From JAWOLE01 sp963815655 (GTDB lineage Bacteria; Acidobacteriota; Thermoanaerobaculia; UBA5066; Gp7-AA6), in assembly GCA_963815655.1 (NCBI GenBank), contig CAWFHK010000001.1:806001-870000 (forward strand): 64,000 bases of DNA. The letters are read 5' to 3'. Shown piece by piece: positions 25,524 to 32,556 of the stretch; position 1 is the stretch's first letter, and each line of letters starts with the position of its first letter. The notes beneath the pieces are model-generated. The model was not told the DNA's origin and did no database searches. It saw only the letters and a list, made by a program, of their open reading frames with translations. The translations under genes were made by a program, and so were the position numbers.

Positions 25524-25681
25524 TCAGGCTGCTCAGGTTGAGTCTGAAAGGTGGAAACCGCGTAAGAGACCGACGCCAGGATAGCGTCGAGCGGGTTCGG
25601 CGCCAACGCGAAACTGACGAGGAACGCCTTAAGCGAAGGCGCGAACGTCGGGCAGATCTCGGCCCCCTCTTTTCATGGTAG
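25520..25681 (+). CDS. Small Arg-rich protein coupled to TPR copy 3 (53 aa)
   Basis: ATG 25520 overlaps the TPR stop by ATGA and opens 53 codons to TAG 25681. The product starts MIRLLRLSLKGGNRVRDRRQ and continues with a very basic, probably helical stretch (RVRRQRETDEERLKRRRERR). The ATGA overlap, typical of real coupling in this genome, is the main support. No homologue is recognised, and modules 1 and 2 lack it. Composition bias means it could be chance. Confidence 0.4.
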   Translation: MIRLLRLSLKGGNRVRDRRQDSVERVRRQRETDEERLKRRRERRADLGPLFSW

Positions 25682-25808
25682 ACGCTTTCAGTGTTGGCTG
25701 TCTGCATTCGGGGTGCGTTGATTGTGCGCTCTTCTTGGCGCTTGTAGAGGCCCGTGGCGCTCGGAGTTCCGCCGCACTAATACACTCTGTTCGGCTGTAG
25801 AAGCAGGG

Positions 25809-25814
25809 TAAAAT
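25809..25814 (+). promoter_or_regulatory. -10 box (TAAAAT) for the SpoIIE-type phosphatase gene
   Basis: TAAAAT ends 12 nt before ATG 25827, so the expected transcript leader would be only a few nucleotides. No clear -35 was found. Confidence 0.35.
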
Positions 25815-25826
25815 GGCTGGCTCTTT

Positions 25827-27092
25827 ATGGGTTCGCATCCTCGGAAGTCGCTGTTCCGGAAGGTGGAGAAGACGATCGAGGCGATCGAGAGGTCGGCCGA
25901 CGTGGGGTCGACGATCGCCCAGACGGCGAACGCGATCGTCGAGAACTTCCGGGAGGACATGGGGGTTCGGGGGGGGCGGCTCTACGAGAGGCGGGACGGG
26001 GGGTACGAGGTCACCCGGACCTTCGGCGGGGTGAGCTCGGCGCCGATCGGGCTGTTCGTTTCGGACGAGTATCCGCCGGTGCAGAGGGTCGTGGACGACG
26101 GGGTCGTCGTCATGGACCTGACGGCGCCGGGGGTGGACCCGGAGCTGGAGAAACGGCTGGACGCGGACCGGTTCGCGGCGATCGCGGTGGGCGAAGACCA
26201 GTACATCCTGTCGTTCTCGGTGGACCCGGGGGCGCCGGACGAGGACCTGATGGCCTCGCTCGGGATCCTGCGGTACGCGGTGGACCAGAAGCTTCGGCAG
26301 GACAGGTTCGTTTCGGCGCTGAACGAGGCGAGGCAGATCCAGATGTCGATCCTCCCCAAGCGGGCGCCGCGGGCGGGGCCGTTCGAGATGTCGGGATTCA
26401 CGGCGCCGGCGGAAATCGTCGGAGGCGACTTCTTCGATTTCATCACCGTCTCCGAGCGGATCTGGGGCGTCGCGATCGCGGACGCGTCGGGGCACGGGCT
26501 GCCGGCGGCTCTCCAGGTGCGGGACGTGTACACGGGCCTGCGGATGGGCGTCGCGCGGGACTTCAAGATCGTCCGGACGATCGAGAGGCTGAACCGCATC
26601 ATCCACCAGTCCCGCATGACGACGAAGTTCGTCTCCCTCTTCTACGGCGAGATCGAGGAGGAGGGCAACTTCATCTACGTCAACGCGGGGCATCCGCCGC
26701 CGCTCCACTTCCACGCGAAGGGCTCAACGCCGCTCAGGCAGACGGGGATGGTGCTCGGGCCCTCCGGCAGCGCTGCGTACAGCCGCGGCTTCCTCTCCTT
26801 CGAGAAGGGGGACGCGCTGCTCCTCTACACAGACGGAATGATCGAGGCGACCGACGGGAAGGGGAAGGAGTTCGGCCTCGAGCGGCTCAAGAAGGCCTTC
26901 CTCGCGATACGCGACAGGCCGGCGGCGGAGATCACGCGGGCGCTCATCGACCGGTTGAGCGAGTTCACACAGGGGCGGCCTCCGGAGGACGACCGGACGG
27001 TGGTCGTGGTCAAGTACCTGACTGAGGGGACGCCGGTTCCTTCCGCGCCGCGCTCGACCGATGGACTCCCGAAGGCGCCGCCCGGCCTGTAA
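25827..27092 (+). CDS. SpoIIE/RsbU-type PP2C phosphatase with N-terminal GAF-like domain
   Basis: 421 residues. The first 160 look like a GAF-type sensor (GSTIAQTANAIVENFREDMG to LGILRYAVDQKL). A short helical linker, EARQIQMSILPKRAPRAG, leads into the phosphatase: EIVGGDFFDFITVSERIWGV, IADASGHGLPAAL, FVSLFYGEIEEEGNFIYVNA, GHPPPLHFH, LLLYTDGMIEATDGKGKEFG and PEDDRTVVVVKYL. Metal-binding Asp residues are present. These enzymes usually dephosphorylate anti-sigma-factor antagonists in partner-switching pathways; none is encoded nearby. Confidence 0.9.
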   Translation: MGSHPRKSLFRKVEKTIEAIERSADVGSTIAQTANAIVENFREDMGVRGGRLYERRDGGYEVTRTFGGVSSAPIGLFVSDEYPPVQRVVDDGVVVMDLTAPGVDPELEKRLDADRFAAIAVGEDQYILSFSVDPGAPDEDLMASLGILRYAVDQKLRQDRFVSALNEARQIQMSILPKRAPRAGPFEMSGFTAPAEIVGGDFFDFITVSERIWGVAIADASGHGLPAALQVRDVYTGLRMGVARDFKIVRTIERLNRIIHQSRMTTKFVSLFYGEIEEEGNFIYVNAGHPPPLHFHAKGSTPLRQTGMVLGPSGSAAYSRGFLSFEKGDALLLYTDGMIEATDGKGKEFGLERLKKAFLAIRDRPAAEITRALIDRLSEFTQGRPPEDDRTVVVVKYLTEGTPVPSAPRSTDGLPKAPPGL

Positions 27093-27118
27093 AGGAGTTT
27101 AGGGATTGATCCGCGCCC

Positions 27119-28069
27119 TCAGACCGGCCCTCTCCCGGGAGGAGGGGGAGTCGCCTTGCGGAAGAAGTCGGCGGTGATCTCGAGGCCCTGCTTCAGGGGG
27201 GTCCAGGGGGGCAGATCGAACTCGCGCCGGGCGGCCGAGCCGTCGAGGACGCTGCGGCGCTGCTCTCCGGGAGGAAGGGCGACATGCTCGGGAGGCTCGC
27301 GGTAGTCGAGCTCGCCCGCGATCAGCTCGAAGAGTTGGTTGACAGAGGTCTCGACGCCGGTCCCGAGGTTCCAGGTCCCGCTCCCTCCGGCCGCCGCGGC
27401 GCGGGCCGCGGTCTCGACCAGATCGCCGACATAGACGTAGTCGCGCGTTTGCCCGCCGTCGCCCCGGATCTTCGGCCTGCGGCCGTGGAGGATCGCCTCG
27501 GCGAAGATCGCGACGACGCCGGCTTCGCCCGTCCCGTTCTGCCCCGGTCCGTAGACGTTCGCGTAGCGGAAGACCTGGGTGTCGAAGCCGTGGATGACGC
27601 GGTAGTAGTGGAGGTACTTCTCGATCGAGAGCTTGGCGCACCCGTAGGGGGAGACGGGGTTGGTCGGATGGTCCTCCCGGGCCGGCCGACCCCCCTCCGG
27701 CTCGCCGTAGAGTGCCCCGCCGGTCGAGGAGAAGAGGACCCGGCGCACGCCCGACCGCCGGCAGGCCTCGAGAAGCTTCAGCGATCCGAGGATGTTGGCT
27801 CGCGCGTCGTGAAGCGGGTCCGACACGCTGTGGCGAAGGTCGATCTGCGCCGCGTGGTGGGAGACGAACTCGATCTTCTCCTCGCGCAGGAGCGGCTCGA
27901 GGTCCGTCTCCGCGATGTCGGCCTGGACGAACCGGGCCTTTTCCGGGACCTTCTCCCGCCGGCCGGCGGAGAGGTCGTCCACGACCAAGACGCGGTGGCC
28001 GTCGTCCGAATGGCGCCTGGCCATGTGCGACCCGATGAATCCCGCGCCGCCCGTTACGAGGATGTTCAT
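27119..28069 (-). CDS. NAD-dependent epimerase/dehydratase (UDP-glucose 4-epimerase-like)
   Basis: 316 residues from ATG 28069 (MNILVTGGAGFIGSHMARRH); GTG 28081 adds four residues. It is an extended short-chain dehydrogenase: the nucleotide-binding TGGAGFIGS at the N-terminus, VDDLSAGRREKVP, FSSTGGALYGEPE with the catalytic Ser/Thr, and YGCAKLSIEKYL with the Y-x-x-x-K pair. RYANVYGPGQNGTGEAGVVA and GDGGQTRDYVYVGDLVE are typical of UDP-sugar epimerases. Exact sugar is not decidable. It is divergent from the glycosylase gene; the starts are 14 bp apart. Confidence 0.88.
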   Translation of the reverse strand: MNILVTGGAGFIGSHMARRHSDDGHRVLVVDDLSAGRREKVPEKARFVQADIAETDLEPLLREEKIEFVSHHAAQIDLRHSVSDPLHDARANILGSLKLLEACRRSGVRRVLFSSTGGALYGEPEGGRPAREDHPTNPVSPYGCAKLSIEKYLHYYRVIHGFDTQVFRYANVYGPGQNGTGEAGVVAIFAEAILHGRRPKIRGDGGQTRDYVYVGDLVETAARAAAAGGSGTWNLGTGVETSVNQLFELIAGELDYREPPEHVALPPGEQRRSVLDGSAARREFDLPPWTPLKQGLEITADFFRKATPPPPGRGPV

Positions 28070-28083
28070 AATTCGCCGCACGC

Positions 28084-28725
28084 ATGATACCCGCTCCCGA
28101 CAGGCGCCTGCGATTCGACCCGCGGGCGCTCGACCTCAAGGAGGCTCCGCGCTCCTTCTACCGGCGGGATACGGTCCTCGTGGCCAGAGACCTGATCGGG
28201 GCGTGGTTCGCCCGGCGTTACCGGGGCGCCTGGTACGGGGGCCGGATCGTCGAGACCGAGGCGTATCTGGGAACGGGAGACGCCGCCGCCCACTCCCGGA
28301 ATGGGAGGAGGACGCCGCGCGTCGAGCCGATGTACGGCGACGGCGGCCTCCTGTACGTCTTCTTCGTCTACGGGATGCACTCTTGCGCGAACGTCGTCAC
28401 GCGGGTCGTTGGCGATCCGCAGGCGGTCCTGCTGCGGGCCGCGGAAGGTCCCGAGCCCGAGGGAGCCCCCGAGCGGCTCCTCTCGGGCCCCGCGAAGCTC
28501 TGCGATGCCCTCGGCGTGACGCGCTCGGCGAGCGGCCTCGACCTGGTCGGCCATGAGCGCTTCCGCATCTTCCTTCCGCCGAAACGGAAGATCAGGATCG
28601 GCGTCTCGCCGCGGATCGGCGTGGATTACGCGGGCGAGGCGGCGTCATGGCCGCTCCGATTCTTCGACCGCGGCTCCGCCGCGGTTTCGAAGAGTCCAAG
28701 GTCCAAGGCCCAGGGTCCAAGGTAG
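28084..28725 (+). CDS. 3-methyladenine DNA glycosylase (AAG/MPG family)
   Basis: 213 residues. Family motifs in order: ARDLIGAWFARR, GGRIVETEAYLGTGDAAAHS (catalytic Glu in VETEAY), YGDGGLLYVFFVYGMHSCAN, VLLRAAEGPEP, LLSGPAKLCDALGV and IGVSPRIGVDYAGEAASWPLR. The enzyme flips out and removes alkylated purines such as 3-methyladenine. After the normal family end the last ten residues are encoded by a 7-bp repeat array, a likely repeat-derived tail. Confidence 0.92.
   Translation: MIPAPDRRLRFDPRALDLKEAPRSFYRRDTVLVARDLIGAWFARRYRGAWYGGRIVETEAYLGTGDAAAHSRNGRRTPRVEPMYGDGGLLYVFFVYGMHSCANVVTRVVGDPQAVLLRAAEGPEPEGAPERLLSGPAKLCDALGVTRSASGLDLVGHERFRIFLPPKRKIRIGVSPRIGVDYAGEAASWPLRFFDRGSAAVSKSPRSKAQGPR
28693..28720 (-). 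repeat. Tandem heptad array, GGTCCAA type (= TTGGACC), four units
   Basis: Four 7-bp units (AGTCCAA, GGTCCAA, GGCCCAG, GGTCCAA) form the last codons of the glycosylase gene. A single inverted unit (TTGGACT) about 25 bp further on encodes the C-terminal Ser-Lys of the convergent DUF4388 gene. Confidence 0.8.
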
Positions 28726-28737
28726 CGCCCTTCGACC

Positions 28738-29871
28738 TCAGACCTTGGACTTCTTCTTCCAGCGGATCACGCGGTCCTTCCAGAGGCGCTGGAAGATCAT
28801 GAGGACCTCCAGCTCCTTGATGGGGGAGATCTTCGTGATGGATTTGACGTCCCATTGGCCGTTGATGCGGGAGAGGACGAATCCCTCGTGAGGGGAGAAA
28901 GTGCGCTCGGTCAGCTCCGGGACCGAGATGGCGAGCTCGGGGATCTTGTCGCCGGTCACCCCCTCCCGTTCGAGCGACGAGCGGATCTCGCGCTCGGCGC
29001 CGCGCACCGCTTCCGAGGCGCGGCCGTCGGCGGGATCGAGGTCCGAGGCCACCTTGAACATCCGGTAGGCGGCCTGAGGGTCCTCCTTCAGGGAGGCCTG
29101 TCCGCGCTTCAGGAAGTGCTCGACGTCCGTGTCGGCCTGTCCGCCGCCGGCGGCCGCCGCCTTCTTCTTTCGCGGGGCCTGGGCCAGAACCATCGTGCCC
29201 TCGGAGAGACATTCGAAAACGAAACGGGACACGGGGAACTCGGCGTTGTGCGTCTGCAGGGCGATCTCCTCGATCGACCGCTGGCCGTCGACCTGGGGGA
29301 CGATCAGCCGCTCGCGCTCCGCGAGGGTGTCCAGGTTGATCGGGCGGGTCAGGATCGGGACGACCGTGGCATCGGGCACGCGATCGCGGATGCGCTTCCA
29401 CTCGTCGTAGCGGTGGAGCCCTTCCAGGATGACGCTCGTCAGGTCGAGCGACAGCGGGACCATCTTCATGTCCGGCTGCTCTCCGTCGTGGAACTCGAAG
29501 GTCCCGTCCTCCCAGAGGAAGACGTCGTAGATCGATTCTTCTGCCTTTCGCCGCATCAGCCGGATGAGGTCCGTCTCGGAGATCGCGTTGATCATGAGAA
29601 GGATCCGGCCGAGGAGAATCTTGGACTCCTCCTGGACCTCCATCGCCTTCTTGAGCTCCTCCTCCGTGATGTAGCCGTGCGAGACGAGAAACTGGCCGAG
29701 GTACTCGCGCTGGTCCGAGGAGGAGGTGAAGTTGATGCGTCCGTTCTGGAAGAAGAGGCGCTTCTGGACGCCGTGGCCGTCGATCTGCAGGGTGCCGGTC
29801 TTCTGGCTCAGGGCCAGCCATTGCAGCAGCTCCGAGAGCTGCATCGTCTTGAGATTGCCTGAGATTCCCAC
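28738..29871 (-). CDS. DUF4388 (PATAN-like) domain protein
   Basis: 377 residues. The N-terminal DUF4388 domain is clear: GISGNLKTMQLSELLQWLAL, SQKTGTLQIDG, KRLFFQNGRINFTSSS and LGQFLVSHGYITEEELKKAM (a general-secretion-pathway-like helix), followed by ISETDLIRLMRRKAEESIYD and FLWEDGTFEFHDGE. The middle is a winged-helix-like region (PQVDGQRSIEEIALQTHNAE). A Lys/Ala linker (about 233-245) leads to a TPR-like unit and a C-terminal domain. The family is linked to signalling in Myxococcota and Acidobacteriota, but this gene's partner is unknown. Confidence 0.8.
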   Translation of the reverse strand: MGISGNLKTMQLSELLQWLALSQKTGTLQIDGHGVQKRLFFQNGRINFTSSSDQREYLGQFLVSHGYITEEELKKAMEVQEESKILLGRILLMINAISETDLIRLMRRKAEESIYDVFLWEDGTFEFHDGEQPDMKMVPLSLDLTSVILEGLHRYDEWKRIRDRVPDATVVPILTRPINLDTLAERERLIVPQVDGQRSIEEIALQTHNAEFPVSRFVFECLSEGTMVLAQAPRKKKAAAAGGGQADTDVEHFLKRGQASLKEDPQAAYRMFKVASDLDPADGRASEAVRGAEREIRSSLEREGVTGDKIPELAISVPELTERTFSPHEGFVLSRINGQWDVKSITKISPIKELEVLMIFQRLWKDRVIRWKKKSKV

Positions 29872-29933
29872 CTGCTGCGCCTATTTTAGACCGGGATCGC
29901 AGTCGATCGGCCCTTGAGGCGGGTCCCGGCTAC

Positions 29934-29961
29934 TTTGGACCTTGGACTTTGGACCTTGGAC
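29934..29961 (+). repeat. Tandem heptad array, (C/T)TTGGAC type, four units
   Basis: Four units alternating TTTGGAC and CTTGGAC, with two more bases before the stop of gcdH. It lies between the DUF4388 gene and gcdH, both on the minus strand, in the 5' region of the former. Confidence 0.9.
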
Positions 29962-29965
29962 TGTC

Positions 29966-31144
29966 CTAATCCATCGGCGGATTGTAGGCGGCCACGCCGG
30001 TCACGGCCTGGCCGATGACGAGGGTGTGGATGTCATGGGTGCCCTCGTAGGTGTAGACGCTCTCGATGTTGGCGAGGTGCCGGAAGACCGGATACTCGTT
30101 GACCACGCCGTTGGCGCCGAGTGTCTCGCGCGCGAGCTTCGCGCACTCGCGGGCCACCCAGACGTTGTTGCGCTTGGCCATCGAGACGTGGTGCGGGCGC
30201 ATCGTCCCGGCGTCCTTCATCCGGCCGAGCCGCCACGCCAGGAGCTGTCCCTTCGTGATCTCGGTGATCATCCACGCCAGGCGCTCCTGCACGAGCTGGT
30301 GGGAGGCGATGGGGCGGTCCATCCACTGCTTGCGGCTCTTCGCATAATCGAGCGCTGCCTGGTACGTCGCCATGGCGCTGCCGAGGGCTCCCCACGCGAT
30401 GCCGTAGCGGGCCTGGGTGAGGCAGGAGAGGGGCCCCTTCAGGCCCTCGACGCCCGCCAGGATGCTCTCGGCCGGCACGCGGCAGTCTTCGAACGCGAGC
30501 TGCGAAGTCACCGAGGCCCGGAGCGACATCTTCCCCTTGTGCTCGAAGGTCGAGAATCCCTTCGTGCCCTTCTCCACGAGAAAGCCGCGGATGACGCCGT
30601 CGAGCTTCGCCCACACGACCGCCACGTCGGCGATCGAGCCGTTGGTGATCCAGGCCTTGGCGCCGTTCAAGACGAAGGAGTCGCCGTCGCGGCGGGCCGT
30701 GGTGCGCATGCCGCCGGGGTTGGACCCGAAGTCGGGCTCTGTCAGGCCAAAGCAGCCGATGGCCGAAGCCGCGGCGAGCCTCGGAATCCACCTGTCCTTC
30801 TGCTCCTTCGATCCGTAGCTGAAGATCGGATACATCACGAGGGCGGACTGGACGGAGACGAAGGAGCGCAGGCCCGAGTCGCCCCTTTCGAGCTCCTGCA
30901 TGATGAGGCCGTAGGAGACGTTGTCGAGCCCCGGGAGGCCGTAATCGGAGATCGTCGAGCCGAAGAGGGCCATGGCCGCCATCTCGGGGATGAGCTCTTT
31001 CGGGAACCGGCCCTCCCAGGCGGCGTCCTCGATGATCGGCAGCACCTTGTTGTCGACCCAGTCCCCCACGGTGTCGCGAACGAGGCGCTGGTCCTCGGTC
31101 AAGAGCGAATCGAAGTCCATGTAATCCACGCCTGCAAATGCCAT
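29966..31144 (-). CDS. gcdH: Glutaryl-CoA dehydrogenase
   Basis: 392 residues, usual length. Acyl-CoA dehydrogenase fold with FAD-binding segments: CFGLTEPDFGSNPGGMRTTA, SFVLNGAKAWITNGSIADVA, ARYGIAWGALGSA, SRKQWMDRPIASHQLVQERL and the C-terminal catalytic Glu in VYTYEGTHDIHTLVIGQAVTG. The YEGTHDIH context and the whole length match glutaryl-CoA dehydrogenase, which oxidises and decarboxylates glutaryl-CoA in lysine/tryptophan breakdown. It stands alone, with heptad repeats just after its stop. Confidence 0.9.
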   Translation of the reverse strand: MAFAGVDYMDFDSLLTEDQRLVRDTVGDWVDNKVLPIIEDAAWEGRFPKELIPEMAAMALFGSTISDYGLPGLDNVSYGLIMQELERGDSGLRSFVSVQSALVMYPIFSYGSKEQKDRWIPRLAAASAIGCFGLTEPDFGSNPGGMRTTARRDGDSFVLNGAKAWITNGSIADVAVVWAKLDGVIRGFLVEKGTKGFSTFEHKGKMSLRASVTSQLAFEDCRVPAESILAGVEGLKGPLSCLTQARYGIAWGALGSAMATYQAALDYAKSRKQWMDRPIASHQLVQERLAWMITEITKGQLLAWRLGRMKDAGTMRPHHVSMAKRNNVWVARECAKLARETLGANGVVNEYPVFRHLANIESVYTYEGTHDIHTLVIGQAVTGVAAYNPPMD

Positions 31145-31220
31145 AAGAGCCCTTTCGCGGAAGGCGGCGATCGTAGCTCAATTCGGGAGAGGGCGCGCCG
31201 GAGGAGGCGGGCCGCTGCAA

Positions 31221-31226
31221 TAGACT
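31221..31226 (+). promoter_or_regulatory. -10 box (TAGACT) for the gene at 31237
   Basis: TAGACT ends 10 nt before ATG 31237, the same short spacing seen at other single genes here. The -35 region is not obvious. Confidence 0.3.
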
Positions 31227-31236
31227 TCACCCCCGG

Positions 31237-31503
31237 ATGAGCGTTTTCATCGGCGGCTCGGCCTACAACATGGTTCGAGACGTCGCCGACGGCTACATCA
31301 TCATCAGCGAACGGACGTTTCGCAACTACGCGCCCGGCCAGTTCGCGGAGTTCTCCCAGGAGGCGAACCGCCTCCTGACGGAGATCCGCTCAGACCAGCC
31401 GGCGCTGACGGAGGTCGAAGCGACCCAGAAGAGGCAGCGCCGGATGCGTCGCCTCCAGCAGGCGCTGACGATCGCCGCCTCCATCCAGCAGAGGAAGCGG
31501 TAG
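31237..31503 (+). CDS. Small conserved-looking protein of unknown function
   Basis: 88 residues: a beta-like N-terminus (MSVFIGGSAYNMVRDVADGY) followed by a long charged helix ending in QKRQRRMRRLQQALTIAA. No signal peptide or membrane segment. The start has a -10 box close upstream, and the next gene (methyltransferase) begins 3 nt after its stop, so the two probably form an operon. No family recognised. Confidence 0.55.
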   Translation: MSVFIGGSAYNMVRDVADGYIIISERTFRNYAPGQFAEFSQEANRLLTEIRSDQPALTEVEATQKRQRRMRRLQQALTIAASIQQRKR

Positions 31504-31506
31504 GCG

Positions 31507-32556
31507 ATGTCCGTCCGGGCCTGGCGCAAGGAAATCGGCGCCTCCCTTCGACATCTCGTCCCGCGGCTCTGGATGCGTTCCGACTGGGATCGGCGTGCCC
31601 GGGAGAACGCGCGGCACTTCATCGCCTGCGGCCACTCCGAGTCAGACGAGGTCTTCTGGGCCTCGGGAAGGCGGGACCTGGAGCAGCTGATTCTCCACGA
31701 CGTGGTCCTCGACCCGGCGGCGCGGGCGCTGGAGATCGGCTGCGGCATGGGGCGGATCCTGAAACCGCTCTCGGAGCGGATCGAAAGGGCCTTCGGCGTG
31801 GACATCTCGGCCGAGATGGTCGCGCGCGCCCGGCAGGGACTGGCCGGCCGCGCCAACGTCGAGGTCTTCGTCACGCGCGGGCGGCTGGGCAACTTCGAGC
31901 GCGCGTCGCTCGACTTCGTCTATTCCTTCATCGTCTTCCAGCACATCCCGACCAAGAAGGCCGTGACGCGGTACCTGCGCGAGGCGGCGCGGGTTCTCAA
32001 GGGCAAGGGCGTGTTCCGGTTCCAGGTGGACGGACGCCCGCGGCCGAAAGACGCCCCGGCCGCCGATACCTGGGTGGGAGTCTGGTACGAGCCTGGGGAG
32101 CTCGAACGGGAGCTCGCCCGCTTCGGCTTCTCGGTTGCCGATCTCTGGGGCGAGGGAACGCACTATCTCTGGGTGACGGCGGTCCGCGAGAGCCGTCCCG
32201 GCCGGCCCGACTCACGCGCCGTCCGGTTGCGCCGCCGCGGCTGGCGGCCCGAGGCGCTCGGGGCGCTCCTCTCACGAATGAATCTCGACCCGCGCGCCGG
32301 TGTCGAGGAGATCCTCTCCGGGCGGCGGACCCTTCGGCAGGTCGCTGCCCGTTTCCTCGAAGACAACGAACGCCTGGAGCCCGAGGCGTTCGTGCGGCGG
32401 GCCTACGAGGTCATCCTGGGCCGGGAGCCGGATGAGGAAGGTCTCGCCTTCTATTCGAGGGAGATCGCGAGCGGGATCCCCCCCCAGAACACCGTGGACT
32501 GTCTGCTCTCCTCCCCGGAGCTCGAGGACCGCCTCCGCCCCGCGGACGCCGGTTGA
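31507..32556 (+). CDS. SAM-dependent methyltransferase with C-terminal DUF4214-like domain
   Basis: 349 residues. Residues about 65-170 are a class I methyltransferase: ALEIGCGMGRILKPLSERIE (SAM-binding loop), GVDISAEMVARARQGL, FVYSFIVFQHIPTKKAVTRY and YLREAARVLKGKGVFRFQVDG. The C-terminal 60 residues (FVRRAYEVILGREPDEEGLA, then SREIASGIPPQNTVDCLLSS) match DUF4214, a module found in surface and sugar-modifying proteins. The next gene starts within its stop (TGATG). Context suggests a role in cell-envelope glycan modification, inferred only. Confidence 0.82.
   Translation: MSVRAWRKEIGASLRHLVPRLWMRSDWDRRARENARHFIACGHSESDEVFWASGRRDLEQLILHDVVLDPAARALEIGCGMGRILKPLSERIERAFGVDISAEMVARARQGLAGRANVEVFVTRGRLGNFERASLDFVYSFIVFQHIPTKKAVTRYLREAARVLKGKGVFRFQVDGRPRPKDAPAADTWVGVWYEPGELERELARFGFSVADLWGEGTHYLWVTAVRESRPGRPDSRAVRLRRRGWRPEALGALLSRMNLDPRAGVEEILSGRRTLRQVAARFLEDNERLEPEAFVRRAYEVILGREPDEEGLAFYSREIASGIPPQNTVDCLLSSPELEDRLRPADAG

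Noticed and set aside
17140..25826. Island considered as a prophage, integron or insertion-sequence region
   Set aside because: No integrase, transposase, phage structural gene, tRNA end or terminal inverted repeat was found; only lower GC and duplication are seen.
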